From assembly GCA_963969395.1 (NCBI GenBank), contig OZ017803.1, forward strand, positions 12,524,001 through 12,588,000: 64,000 bases of DNA, in the 5' to 3' direction. The translations under genes were made by a program, and so were the position numbers. Positions 1 to 13,500 of the stretch are shown here, one piece after another. Source of the stretch: Pseudoscleropodium purum. Its lineage: Eukaryota; Streptophyta; Bryopsida; Hypnales; Brachytheciaceae. Within the stretch, counting starts at the first letter, position 1. Every line of letters starts with the position of its first letter. The notes beneath the pieces were generated by a model, which did no database searches, was not told where the DNA came from, and was given only the letters and a program-made list of their open reading frames with translations.

Positions 1-151
1 TCAATTTATATCGTTGTTCCTTACTATACATGTAATTTTCGGTGGTTGGTTTCTTTTTCAAGCCTACTCTTCAGTTGATTGATTTTCACGTATATCCATG
101 ATGCTATCGTGATATGATACTTTCTGGACTTATTGCTTCATTTTTGGACAG

Positions 152-3100
152 TGCGGATGGGATGATGTTTGGACCCTTGGAGAAGTGTCCACTTTGTGAG
201 GGTTTCATGGATTATCGAGGCGGATCATATAGGTGTCGAGGTTTTTTAACGGCTTGGAGCAAATGCACCTTTACGACCGAAAGGCCCAAAAGATCATCTA
301 CTAAATGGGAAATTGGAAAGGAATGTGACAATGACTACCTCATGCAGGTAAAGGCGTACATCATTACATACTAGGTGTTCTAAAGTTTCCTAATTTTGAC
401 TGCATTGGCTAAGTGTTTCAATTCAGTTATGCAGGTCATTTTTACACTTGATGGCAGTTGAATGCCTAAGTTGATGGGGTGTGAAATTTGAAGCATGTTA
501 TTGCTTTGATGTAGATACTTTTTATGCAAAGTAGGCTCAAATATGTTATTCGTGGGCTTAGTAAATTTATCAGCATACTGATAGAAGTTGTGATGATTTT
601 CCCACCTTTTTGGTTTAATTTCAGTGGTTTAAAACACAAAGCAAGAAGAAAGGTGAACGGCTTCTTGTGCCAGCATCTCCGGCCAAGCCTTCAAGCGCTC
701 ACGAACCCCTTAAATCTGGCGAATCATTTTTGAAGGGATGTGAATTCGTCATTATTGGGAGATTATCGGTCACTCAGGTTAGAGTTTTCATATGGATGTG
801 CCTTTGCTTGAGGAGTAGCATGTTCACACTAAGAGAATTTCACACTCACAGATGTTCCAATGTGTTGATTAACACAGATTGTTTACTCAGTTCATACGCC
901 TTGTAATTAACCTCGAGGCAGTTGATTGAAGGTGTAATAAAATCCAGGTTTAGAGTTTTCAATGTATTACTGACAAGTACTTCGACAGGCGAAGCTGAAG
1001 GAAAAGGTAGAATTAGCTGGGGGTCGCCTTCGACCTGTGACAACTGGCATAGGGAGCTGTGAGTTACACCCTGCATTGTAGCTCCTTTGATAGGGCTTCG
1101 AGTTCCTGCATAGATCGAGTAATGAATGGTTTCGTTTCACTGCTAATATGCAGAGTGTTATCTCATCATGAACGTGGTGAAACGCGAAGTTCAGTCGAGA
1201 TTTCAAGTGTTAATTCTGCCTTTCTTGCCATTCCTGATTTTCTGTGGTAGTTGGATGCAGCTGTGACCTGTGTTGTCACTACAGAAAGTACGCTGGAGAC
1301 TGACAAATTTCGTAGAGATTTAGGACATGCCAGGTAACTCTTTTCAGGTTCTGGCATCTGAGGTGATGTATGAGTACGAATGTGGTAGCCGAGCCAAGAA
1401 AGAATGGTGGTCTCGCGTTTTTGTTGCGTTTCCTTTTAGTTCACTATGAAATTTTCGTGTTTTGCTTTCTTTGCAGGGAGGTGCCTATCGTGAAGGAGCA
1501 ATATCTCCTTGATTGTTTGAAGCAGAAGGAGAAGCTTTCTATGGACGCATACAAACTGGAGCTTAGTTTCAAGCCTGATATTGTGAAAGTGAAAGTCAAG
1601 GGTAGAGGTTCTGTTCATCCCGACTCCGGTTTGCAAGAAACTGGTCACATTGTTGAGGAAGGCAAATTCCTGTATGCGACAACGCTTAACCGAACTGAAA
1701 TCTCTACAGGAATTAACAGGTACAGCAAAGTGCAAGACCTATCCCCGCAGTTCGGTTTTTCTAATTGAAGCTTGAGTAGTTATGTATTCCTGTTCGTCTT
1801 CGTTATCAGTGCCACTGAAACTATACGAATCGGAGCCTTAATAGTACCCTTTTCTGTGCAGTTTCTATGTGTTGCAGCTTATTGAGGAAGATGCGAAGAG
1901 TAAGGCGCACCACCTGTTCAGGAAATGGGGTCGGGTGGGTAACGACAGAATAGGTAATGACAAGATAGAGAGGATGTCATCGAAGGTTGCAGGAATCAAT
2001 GAGTTCAAGCGATTGTTCCTGGAGAAAACAGGGAATTCATTTGAGCAATCGATCGATCACGAAAATTTTGAAAAGCAACCTGGCAAATTTCACCCCCTTG
2101 AAATTGTACGGACAGACCCATCCCTTTTCTACTTGATGCATTTGACACCCATGTCTTTGCCGTCATGAAGTAACCTTACATCTCACTCGAGCTCCGCGTT
2201 ATGAGCTATTAAATACTAAAAGTAGATCAGGCAACCTGTGCGTTTTTTCGTGTACTTTTTTTGACATGCACACTGGGTAGCACTAGATTCTCTTCGAGAT
2301 TATTCTATTTTAGCTTATGCATACTTTCTTTGAAACAGTCTTGTATGAATTCTCGCAATCTTTTCGAAATGATACTAAGGTGTACAAAAAACTGATCTGC
2401 AGGATTACGGGGTGGACAAGACTCCCAGGCCACAAATGGCACTTGCTGGCTCAAAAAGCAAGTTGCATCCTCGAGTCTTAGATCTGATGAAGATGTTGTT
2501 TGACCTTGAAACTTACAAGTATGAAAATGGATTCGACACGTTTCTTCGTTTCGTGTATTAATATATCAACAGTATTAAGGTCTACTGATAATTCACATGA
2601 ATACTTGGTTCTAATCCTGTGGATGTTATTTAGGAATGTCTCGAGTCTATTCATGCGGGTCCAGTAGTACATCTTACATCTGTTCAGCAGAATTTGTACG
2701 TCAGTGGTTGAGGGATAAGACTTTCAGGCATCTGTTTTAGAAAACAGTATTCATCTGAGCTATTCCTCTTTCATTCCTGTGCAGATCTGCGATGATGGAA
2801 TTCGAAATTAATATGTCAGAAATGCCTTTGGGCAAGCTAAGCAAGCGTCACATCGAACGAGGTATCCTATCACCACCTGCATTTTTAGCCTCTATGTGCC
2901 GACCGGTCGGGGCAAAATTCTGACGTGCTATTATATATTTGACTTTTGCGATGTTTTAGTAGTTGATGTCTTAAGCAAAGATATTATGCATGATGATTAG
3001 AAATTATCTACATATAGTTGGAAAGAAATTCACAGATCTTGGTCAGTTCAATTTAGAAGTATGGGGGGATTGAATTCTGGTGCAATAGGCTAAATTTTTT

Positions 3101-6025
3101 CAGACTATCGACAAGGTACTAATTATTAGTCCACAAATTTTTTTATTTAATAGTGTATGATATCTTTTCTGCATATAGTAATTTTTGCATATATATGATT
3201 TCTGCATATAGTAAAATTTCAACAGAAAATGAATCTTGACATCAGCGTTTTGATAAATAGGGACTGCTTCTTCCATTTATGAAAAAGATTCTCCCAAGGA
3301 TCTTACGGTTGCTGCGTCCCTATCATATTTGGGAACGCCTATAGTGCAGTGTGTAATTGTACAAATGCAAAGCCAACGTGATTCTCGTTCTTGAGATATC
3401 AAATGCAGAACCTTCCAAATTGATGTAATCGTCTGAAGAGGATGGACAGGGTATACTTGTCCTCCTCGGCATTTAGGTTTTAGTATCCTTCTTCAGAGTT
3501 ACTACATTATAACGAATGAATTCATTATGTAATGCACCTTGGTTCTAGAATGCGTGCATTGAGAATAAGGTTTTGTGTCTAATTGCAGGCTATTCGGTGC
3601 TTACTGAAATTCAAAATATCTTGGGAGGTGCTGAACAAGGCCCACGCCAGCAAGGACTGCTAGTTGATGCAAGCAACCGTTTCTTCACATTAATCCCCAC
3701 TGTTCACCCGTTGATAATCTCGGACGAACAAACATTGAAGTTAAAGGTAATGAGCTTCCACTTCCTTTACTTTCAGATGCCTGCTCAGTTGACATCATCA
3801 CGTCTGTAATGTCTTGATGTTGGAGGCTGCAAATGCGATTGTTATTTCTTTGAAGTCCTTGCCATGAACTTGAATGGTACTGGCAATTCAGTCGTTGTCT
3901 TCTGTGGGGTGCATTCAACTAGCTTTTATTCTTCTGTGAATATGACGAAATTGTCTTTCAAGCACATCATTCGTTCGTTGTGTATGAATTTCTCCCAGAT
4001 CCATATGCTGGAAGCATTGCGTGACATTGAAATTGCTGCGGAGTTCTTGGACACAAAAGATCAAGACCCTGAGGAGGACCCACTGGATGCACATTATTCC
4101 AAGCTGCATTGTGATATTAAACCTCTTGACCATGACAGCAGTGATTTCAAGCTGGTCGAGAAATACTTGAAGCAAACTCATGCGCCGACCCACACGGTAT
4201 GGCCTTGAACTTCATGTAGTTTAAATAGAATTATGTACCATAATTGCACCATATGGCATAGTTCTGCATATCGTCAGCCTAGGTCAATGTCGGAGAGGAT
4301 GGACCTCCAAGTATCTCTATGTTGTAGAAGAGCATCATTGTCATTGTTTGTTGTAAGTTATCATGGACTACGCCTTTGTTAGTACTCTGCTTCCTGATTA
4401 TTTACTTCTCACTAAATGGCAAGTTTGTGTATTCCAGATCGATTGTCATAGTCTCTTGTTTAGAAGTATTGTCTGGTAATGTGCTTGCGATCTAAATTGC
4501 AGGATTGGGCTCTGGAACTGGAGGATGTATTTGCTGTCGACAGAGAAGGAGAATCTGAGAGTTTTACACCCTTCAAAAGGAGTCTTGATAACCACATGCT
4601 ACTATGGCATGGTCAGTTAACATGTTCTTGTCAGTTAACGTGGTTCTGTTTGCTGTTTTCTATTGATTATATAGGACTTAGATCTAAAAAGTTTCAAACC
4701 TTGGTGGAAGGCTGGTAGTTGATCTCTGCTGAGTACTTGCAGGTTCTCGAACAACAAACTACGTTGGTATTCTGAGCCAAGGTCTTAGGATTGCTCCTCC
4801 CGAAGCTCCAGTTTCAGGCTACATGGTATGTCATTCATTTTGGCTCGACATCTTACTGATGCTAACTGTTGCAAAAGCCGTTTTGAATTTACGGTTGTGC
4901 CACTTGGATTACCAGATTAACTGCATTATTATTGATTTGCAGTAAAAGATCCTGTGTGCTTTTTCTCCGAACTGATATGAAATTTCTTGCTTGCCTCGTC
5001 AGTTTGGTAAAGGGCTTTACTTTGCTGATCTCGTCAGCAAGAGTGCTCAATATTGCTTCACAACGAAGAAAAATCCAACTGGGTTGCTGTTGCTCAGTGA
5101 AGTGGCCTTGGGTAAAACCAACAACCTCACAAAAGCCCAGGTACAGCACTATGAAATTCTCATCTCTTTGACCAAGTGTTCAGGATTTGGGAGTCCCAAT
5201 TTCTTTGAGTTTACTATCTATTAACTCCTTTCTTACGTAATGCTCAATATTCACTATCGCTCCTCAAGTCTATTCTGCAGTTTTGCATCATAGTGGGTTT
5301 CAATATAGTGGACAGTGCTGTTATTCGTCATATCTCATTTTTTAATGCGATGCTACAGTACATGGAGAAGCCACCTGAAGGAACCAACTCAACCCTGGGC
5401 CTTGGTAAGAAAAAACCACTGGAAACCACGTTTGAGAAATTTGAAGGTGATGTGATAGTGCCATGTGGCAAACCGGTAGCATCTGGAGTTCGCAGCGATC
5501 TCAAGTACAATGAATATATTGTGTATGACAAAGCCCAGGTATACCTTTCCATCACAACTGAAATCCCCATCTTCTCCCATTAGATTTAAATTTTGATTGT
5601 TCTTATGTTAACTTAGTGTTAACTTAATTTTAGAGTAATGCAAATGGTGTTAATGTGAGTGTGATGTTAGTGTCCTTGGCATTTACTTGACATTATATTG
5701 GCTTCTATTTAGCTAACATTATGCCAACATTAACTTGAAATTGATTTAACATTATCTGAATATTGATCTAATGATCTATTAGATTAACATTCATTTACCA
5801 GTAATTACTCTGGGAATCTAATACGGAATCTTTGGAGACGTATTCTTTTCAATTCAGGCTTCTTGTTTATCATGAACTGTCCGTTGTATATTCTGTTAAT
5901 TGTGTAAGCTTTCTTTCCAATTTCTTTCAAAGGTGGTATCGGCAAACCAGACACTAATGCACCAAACTGGTTTTCAGGTTAAATTGCGATTCTTGCTCAA
6001 GGTCAACTTTAAGCACAAGCACTGA
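152..6025 (+). CDS. PARP3: PARP3-type poly(ADP-ribose) polymerase (5'-partial, 15 exons in window)
   Basis: Transfers ADP-ribose from NAD+ to proteins in the nucleus, chiefly in DNA-damage signalling. Exons that join in frame: 152-347, 625-777, 989-1058, 1261-1333, 1477-1719, 1862-2105, 2403-2518, 2785-2861, 3589-3746, 3999-4196, 4503-4611, 4743-4825, 5003-5140, 5359-5538, 5978-6025 (TGA). About 694 codons are present. Domain order: the end of PADR1 (ADGMMFG, then a C-x2-C...C...C zinc ribbon in the first exon), BRCT (exons 2-5), WGR (FRKWGRVG in exon 6), the helical regulatory domain ([16 protein letters not shown]), and the ART fold. The H-Y-E triad is intact: His in LLWHGS, Tyr in [16 protein letters not shown], Glu in YNEYIVYD. 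The first visible exon begins with one base completing a codon, so upstream exons lie outside the window. Intron 14 carries a MITE-like repeat. Exon borders are my reading of splice consensus and homology. Confidence 0.93.
5631..5816. repeat. MITE-like inverted-repeat element in PARP3 intron 14
   Basis: Imperfect terminal inverted repeats: the left end AGAGTAATGCAAATGGTGTT resembles the reverse complement of the right end (AGAGTAATTACTGGTAAATG). The interior is full of GTTAATGT/TAACATTA motifs. A related copy lies in reverse orientation at 57655-57830 in a NUDT14 intron; both share a core reading GTGATGTTAG then TTGGCATTT. I could not define a target-site duplication. Confidence 0.6.
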
Positions 6026-8640
6026 ACTGCAGCTGAGGGTCAAACCCAAGGATTTTTTTGTGGAAATAATTTGGAGTTTTCGGAAATTTTCTACCTCAAA
6101 CTGTAAATAGGTTTTTTGTTGATGTTTTGGGTGTTTTTTCTGTTCCTTAGCTCTTAAGGGCATGTTCTCACCAACAATTGCGAATGTATCTGATTGATTG
6201 CGTTGGTTCAAGCCTGCGTTTACTTCTCTCTGTATGTCGAGCTATCATCTGAGCATGAAGTTACGTAGTCTAATACATTCAGGGATTTCAGCATCCTGTT
6301 TTTAATCTAATTCACGGATGATCAGTTTTGGAGGCTTTGTTGTTAATTTGCTATGTTCAGCGTACTGTGTATCGAAGAAACTCTCTTGCTATTTGATCTT
6401 CACATTTTGACTAATTTTGTACCTTTGAGCATGAGGGTACAACTACTTTGCAAAAGTATAGGTAAAACATAGAGATGTATTTTACGAAGTTTGGTCATAT
6501 GACATGTCACATTGAACTCTTCTTGGATCATATTTTTGTTTCTTAATGATGTTTTTATTAACATGAAAGATGTTTATGCTTGTTTCTTACATGTTTTCAC
6601 AATTCAATTAAAAAAATTGATCTTCAATTTCATTTCAATCAATTATTGCATAAAATTATGAAAATAAAACTCCATTTTTGGTGAATTGTTTTATTTAATG
6701 TGATATGTGTGCAACAAGTATGTAAGGGATAGACTGGAAACTTCAATTTATAGTATCAATGTAATTTATCAATCTAAACACTTGCAAATAGCAAAATATA
6801 TCTACAATTAATTGTCATGAACCTTTATTAGTGACTTCTTTTGAAATGTGGTTTAGAATGGATATTACCATTGACTTTTCATCTCCACACTCTATGATTG
6901 AATTGATTGCAAACTTTCAAATACATGGAATTGGTTCAAAAAATAAATCAAAATTCAACTTGGAAGTATGCAATAGATGCAAATAGATATTTAGAATTGT
7001 TGATTGAACCAGATTTGAATGAGACTTGAGATAAGTGTCATTCAAATTTTTAGAAACCAATTTTTAACATTAGGTTTGAACTTTCTTGTTGCTTTTAGTT
7101 TGTTAAGGCAAAATTACATTCAAAATATAGTTTCTTCTTAAGTATATGGAAGTATGAAACTTAGCAAGGACAATTTGGACTCAAGAAAGTTGAAAATTTT
7201 ATTTCTAATTCCAATATAGCATGGGAATTGGTTCTTTTAGCAACATTCTTGTAGCATTGATCTTTCCACTCAACCAACTTTGGACAATATTTTTTGGTGG
7301 ACATTTTTTTTTTAAATTATTTTATTCATGTAACCTAAATTGATTATATAATTTCATTTCTGTTATGCTACTAATTTTATGTTCAAAACTAATATCACTA
7401 AAATCAAATGTTTTTATAAAGATTAAGATGCAAAGTATTTAATATTTTCCTAGTATTGGTAAATTTACTATTTGGAAAAAGTGTTAATGATTCCATCATT
7501 GTGTCTTGTGATTGTTTCACAAATCAATTGAAATGCAATTTACAACCATTGAAATTTTCAAATGCTACATGTAGAAATCATATTCTTTGGGAATTTGTGA
7601 AAAAAAATTTAGAAAGATTTTTCAATAAATTGATTGTATTTTTCAATATATATTATAAACCAAACATTGTCTCCAATTAAACAAACTTCAAAAAACTATT
7701 GAACTTATATTTTATAACACATTTATGTTTTGTCCAAAGCCCCTTGGTCTATAAGAAATTGGACCATATATATAAACTTTTATGGAAATTGAAAAATGTT
7801 ATCAATCTTATACCATGTCAAATGGTACAAGAATTATTGCACCTTAAGATGCAGAAGGTCTCCAAATATCACAATATACTATAAAACATGTGAATAATAT
7901 ACCAATATACCATATTTTATAACATAAAGCAATATATCATTACTTACTAAAGGTATTAAAAGTTGGATTTTGAACCAAAAGTTCAAACCTCTTCCACAAG
8001 GAACAACCATGTCATAGGGAATATGTTTGAAAATTCTAGTTATTCTCAAAATCTAAAATCTTCCTTACAATATGGTTGGCACCTATGAAAATTGGAAAAA
8101 CTTGGATTTTGAACATCTCAGACTAAACTCCTCTATTTACTTTGTAAACAATGGACACATTTCATATTTTCATTGGATAATGAGAAGGTTAGATCATCTA
8201 GTTTCAAATCCAAATTTGCCTCATTGCATGAAAATAATGCTATAATCGATATTTGACAGTGAACATGAAGCTATTAAGAAGAACACAAACAATCCAATCG
8301 TTTGTGTTGCAATACAAAATCTGTTCCAAAGTGGACTGTTGTTGGATGTGCACCAAATTTAAGATAGTATGACACCACCAGAATGCACGTCATATCGAGA
8401 ACATTCGTAAGCCAGAATCTACAATCCTTCTGAGGCCTCAACAATGGCAACCATGGTCATATTCATTAGAACAGCCTATTTTATCTCTCAAATTGTGAAA
8501 TCCAAATGCTCGTTCTGAAAATTCAACCCGGCACAAAACCATTAGGATGCTAATACCACTAAGAACTTGATCCCATCACCTACACTGCCTCCGTTACCCG
8601 TTTACCGGCAGCAACCCATGTCTACTAAGCTTAATCGGCC
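6026..8640. other. AT-rich intergenic stretch, no gene seen
   Basis: This lies between the PARP3 stop codon and the APC15-like gene. The first few hundred bases are probably PARP3 3' UTR. From about 6450 the composition is strongly AT-rich with many A and T runs. The open frames are short and have no recognisable protein motif. It resembles decayed repeat sequence, but I could not assign it to a family. Confidence 0.5.
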
Positions 8641-8870
8641 TTCAGTTAGCAAGAGGTCAACAATGACTTGGTTAAAAGACTATGGCCACTGACATTCGAA
8701 TGGAACGCAGGGGTTGTCTACCGTCACCTATCTCTGTAATACACTTCAATTCGCCTTCAATTAGCAAGTGCTGAAAGAATGACTTGGGTAATGTCTATGG
8801 CCACCGATCTTTGAATGGAAATCAGGGATTGCATACTTTCACCTACAGTGACCTACAACATCCCACTTTG
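8641..8870. repeat. Two-copy tandem duplication, period about 115 bp
   Basis: The copies start at 8641 and 8756. Shared blocks are TTAGCAAG, AATGACTTGG, CTATGGCCAC, GAATGGAA and TCACCTA. Divergence is substantial, so the duplication is old. It lies just downstream of the APC15-like gene, near its likely 3' UTR. Confidence 0.65.
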
Positions 8871-9106
8871 AAATTGCAGAAGAGATTCTTACACAAGGAA
8901 AAAACATTTGTACTCAGCAGATTTTGTACCAAAGATCTCTCCACAGCTCTGTATTGATCTCTCAATGATCACACCTACACATGTTACAATGCTTACAGTG
9001 ACGTACAAATCATCCTCAACCAGAAAGGAGAAAGCCGTAGCACAATCTACTGGATTTGGGGGAGTTGATCTGTACAAGACTTGAGTGGAGTCCATTGCCA
9101 GGAAGC

Positions 9107-10270
9107 TCAGTTCGCTTCTTGCTCAAACTCTTCCACTTCGCTCCCTTCCTCCCCGTTGTCCGCATCCTCGTCTTCGGCATCTGGTTCATAATCCTCCTCG
9201 TGATTCTCCACTGCTGTTTTCCCAAGCGGATTCACACCCTCGTTTGTGGTTCGTATCTCAGCCCACTGCACAAAAAAATCCCAAACATATTATCATTCTC
9301 CGGAAAATTTGTACTGTAGTAGATCCGGACGAAGAATATTTAAGAGAATTCTTCCTCAACTCAATACTTGGAAGACCTTTTCTGAACCATAAACCCTCAA
9401 GAATGGAACGGTTTCTACTTAGGTTAAAACTGCCGCTACTCTATGCAGCCGAATAATAATAAAAATTACGACAAAAAAAACTCCAGGGAGTTCGTTTCAA
9501 AGACTTTTGAATATTATAAATTCTTCGGGGCCTCCTATACTTGGAATACTTCGGGTAGAGCTTTGTCGCCTTTCCATACGCTATGGAATCAATGGCGGGT
9601 CCTCTAGACTACTCATGTTCCTCAATCTCCATGCATTTCATTACAACAGCATCAAACTGGTGGAATCACACTAAACCCTAAACCCTAAACCAAGAAATCC
9701 TCCAAAACACTACAACATCCAAATGCTCCGCACAACCGTCGCCATTCCTCCGAATACAGAAGAAGTATAACACTCGTCCTAAGTCAATCGTGAAAACTAA
9801 GCATGATGGGCTAATTACCCTAATTATGCCACGGCGAAAGATAGTGACTGATTACTACCATTGACGGCTCCTGTTGAAGACAGAATCTATGACAAAAGCA
9901 AAAAGCTAAACTCCATACAACCACTAACACGACCCATTCCTTCACACAGAGCTCCAAAGCCTAAGTATTGAATCCCAAATAACCTCAACTACACCAAATC
10001 CAGGGAAACAGAAGGCCCGATCGAAAATTTCTCTAAGCCATGCCAACCTGGAGCATACCCTGAGACGCATAGAAAAGCATCAACCACGTCGTCATGACAA
10101 ACATAATGCAAACACAAAATGGCGAATTCTGCTACACAGCGTACCTTCTCTTCGAGCTCCGCCTCCTCCTGCGCCAGCTGATTCTCGTCGCCGTGCACGA
10201 TGAGCCAGTCGTCGCTGTGGTCCACGGTGAGCGGCACCAGCATGGGAAACTGGACCATGCCCGACCACAT
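9107..10270 (-). CDS. APC15: Anaphase-promoting complex subunit 15-like protein (2 exons)
   Basis: The predicted product has 94 residues, from exons 10145-10270 (ATG) and 9107-9265 (TGA), with donor GTACGC and acceptor TGCAG in phase 0. APC15/Mnd2 is a small acidic subunit of the APC/C ubiquitin ligase; in animals it promotes turnover of the mitotic checkpoint complex. Supporting features are a short hydrophobic N-terminus (MVQFPMLVPL), a central acidic helix (QLAQEEAELEEKW), a conserved NPLGKTAVENH stretch matching the family's 'V-IGK-A-EH' motif, and a very acidic Asp/Glu tail. The length is close to plant APC15 proteins. The assignment rests on this short motif and the acidic tail, so a different small acidic protein is possible. 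The 879-bp intron contains a telomere-like repeat. Confidence 0.68.
9671..9692. promoter_or_regulatory. Interstitial telomere-like motif (telo-box), AAACCCTAAACCCTAAACC
   Basis: Two and a half units of the plant telomere repeat CCCTAAA lie in the intron of the APC15-like gene. In plants such telo-boxes are known binding sites for Telobox/TRB Myb proteins and are common near growth and cell-cycle genes. A role here is inference. Confidence 0.55.
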
Positions 10271-10523
10271 GGTGCTCTCTCGATTTTTGATTTTGCAGTG
10301 GCTCGTTTGTTACGACATCCCGAAACAGAAGCAAAGTGTAGCCTCTTGCAAAGTTTTACTAAGTGACAGCTTCACTCACGTCTGCGAGATTCTTGCTAGT
10401 ATGGTCGAATTGGGAGACAGCGATGGTTCCCAGAGTTCAAGGTTCGGGGGGTTTAGGGCTTCTGCACCTCGTCTTTGTTGGGTTTGTCCTTCGGATAAAG
10501 ACTCTGAAGAGGATCACCCTTAA

Positions 10524-13500
10524 CCCCTAAACGCCTCAATCCTTTTTCAATTTTTTGCACATTTTGGCTTATATCTTTTTACAGAAATATCATTTACTGC
10601 AATTTCAAGAAATTTGTCATGAAGGAAGGTTTTCTCTTCAAGATTCAAGAATTACATTGGATGAATGAAAAATTTGCAAGACAATACAACACCTAGAAGC
10701 ACTTTGTTCATCGTCCAAAATATGGACGTTGGAGCGCTCCAAGGTTAACCTCTAAATGTTCAAAGGCCTTCTGGGAATTTGTTCTAAATTGAACAAAAAG
10801 TTCAAATTTTGATCAGTTTTGTCAATTTTTTTGGAATTGTAACAAATCCAAACTAATTTAGACATGTTAGAGATCACATGGGAAAAAAAAACTTAATAAT
10901 ATCACTTGTGGATTAAAAGATTATAATACTTCATCATGAGGGTGTTCAAATTGTAAAAGTGATTTGAAGTCTTTCAATCCTCTTTTTATATGTAGAATCC
11001 TAAAAATTGATCACCAAAAAAGGGCATAACATGTATAACCCCAATCAATTTATGGCTTCTTGAAATCTACGCTACAATTTCTTCAAATGAATTTTTAATG
11101 TGATTTTTTCTCCAAAATCTAATGCAAAAATGTATTTGAGGCTCATTTCCAAGAGCTCTCAACACTATGGAAAGTCAAGGATTGCAATAGATACCCATGC
11201 AAAAAAATCTTGAATAGAAAAATCATAACCCATTATTTTCAAAATTGAATTTTTGATGCTAAAACTAGACTTCAAAAAGAATTTTTTTTAAATTTCAATC
11301 ACTAAAAATAGAAACTTGGTTAGGTTTTATATAACTTCAAAGTATTATTGACACCAGATTTAGAGCCTTGGGCAAGGATAGTAAACAATTTAGCCTATCT
11401 ACAACATAGGGAGGTTGAAAAAAATTCCCCTAGTAGAGAAATATAGTCAATGAGATGGTTTCTTCATCTTCTAATCTTTCATTCTCAAAAACAAAATTAC
11501 TAGGAATTTAAAACTTAAAGATTTTGTTTGTCTTGAAATCATCATATAGGTTGTTCTATTTTTTACCACGGTGTAGTTGCAAAATAAAAAATGCTTGATT
11601 ACCATAATTGATAATTGTGAAAAATAAATATGCTTTCAAATCTACACCTCATATAGTGCTCCCTCATACAATCTCCAATTTTTTTCATCACTAGCTTTAA
11701 ACTTAACAAGTAGAGTCTATTTTTGACCATAATGTGTTAGAACTAGTCAATGATTCATATAAAAATGAAGAAAAAATGGATCACTCTATGTTACAAAAAT
11801 GGAGGACCAATCAAAAATGCCCATGATTTCCTTTATAGCTTTAATTCTCACATTATCTATGATCCATTTCAAGAAATTTGAGGGCGCTAGAAGCCCATTT
11901 TGAGCTTGTTCCCCCGTAGCAAGGGGAATGGCCTGCTGTTAGAATTTTAAAAAAGACTTTTTCTGGAACATCCAAAAAATTGGGCACTTATCTTAATCCT
12001 ATTCATTCACAAACGAACTAACTTACAAGGGATTGTCTATTTTTCAATTTGTCACTAATAAGTTGTTTTTTTGTCTCATTATCCATCACAACTCATAACC
12101 TCAAACATCCACATCAAATCTCAAAGTGGCATCTTTTTTTGAACAAGGCAAAAAAAGAGAAAAGAATTGCTTATACATAGCAAAAGTCCATATTATCAAG
12201 GTGGAGCTATAAGACAAGTTTCTCACCATAATTTTAACCACCATGTGTATGAAAGAGCCAAAGCTATTATTTACACACGTAAGTCGAATACCACCACTAT
12301 ATCTTACAAATTAGAATCAAATTACCTTCTACTATATGCATCAAATATGAATCAAGTATGGGTTGAAGAGTTTTTGAAAAATATCCAAAAATCTCCGCGA
12401 GGTCATGGACTTCACCTGTGCCCATCCCCAAAACAAGACAACAAATTTCATTGTTACTGAGGATACATCAGATGTTTGCAACCCACGGACACATGTTATA
12501 GCTTTCACATAGAGATATATTTAGATACATGAATTTGCATACAATGACTCAAATAACATCAAAACCTAAGAAGGAGTATTGTTAGACTATGATGAAGCCA
12601 TATGCTTCCTACAGTTGCTTGTTACCAAAGTCACAGTTTGTAATCACACCTCTCGATCTTGCAAGTAAGCCACAGTCTAATCACCTCCAACAGTAACTAT
12701 GCAAGTTCAAAATCACCGTAACTGCCTACGTGCACCACAGCTATCTCTCAAAGCTTCAGCTACAATTTGAATTTGGAGAGTTGCTTAGCTTCAGTCACTT
12801 TTGCTCCAATCACTTCTTTCGAGAATTTTTGCAATCAATTATTCAAAGAGTACTCACGGTGCACATAGCATACTAGAACAAGCTATTTGCTTTGTCCCAG
12901 TGGTTATGGGGTGAAGCCAGAAAAGCCAAGCCTCCCAGCTCAACGTCATAACTGTCTAGTATATCATTGATTATTTACATGCAGAAAGGTCCATTAAGGA
13001 GCACCATTTTATGCCTAATCTGTAATAATTCTTTTCAGAGTTGTTACACTCATAATCACCCTATTTATTTTCCATGTAGATTACCCAAATCATGGATCAG
13101 GACCATGTCTGATCATCCGTTCAATATTGCTTAAATTCGAAATCAGGGTATGGATCCTGAGACAGAACCATGTCTACTACGTCTGGTCGAATTTGGATCA
13201 CAGTGTCTTAATGTGGATTCTTTATCAACTTCCCTTGTTCACTTGAGTTATTTTAATGCCTTAATAAGGCTTAAGCTAACAAATGAAAAAATATATATAA
13301 ATATGTATAAAGGCTACATATTAACCCTTATTTTGTATGAAACATAAACCATTCAAGGGAGGGAGGGTGAGAATTTTCCCATTTTTAATGATTCATCACC
13401 TGTTTTGGAATAACAATACTCCAATTTAGTCTTAAAGACGTAAAAATCCCAAAAGACCAGATTTTTAATTTTTAATTTTTACCTTCTTTTTTGATGTATT

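Noticed and set aside
12167..12460. 97-codon plus-strand open frame.
   Set aside because: No homology recognised and AT-rich low-complexity surroundings.
12890..12950. A-box-like CCCAGTGGTTATGGGG, possible SINE.
   Set aside because: No acceptable B box at the right distance.
12560..13010. Possible Copia-type 3' LTR start: a purine-rich GAAGGAGTAT before TGTTAGAC at about 12587.
   Set aside because: I found no second LTR, no primer-binding site and no pol motifs upstream, so the resemblance is too thin.
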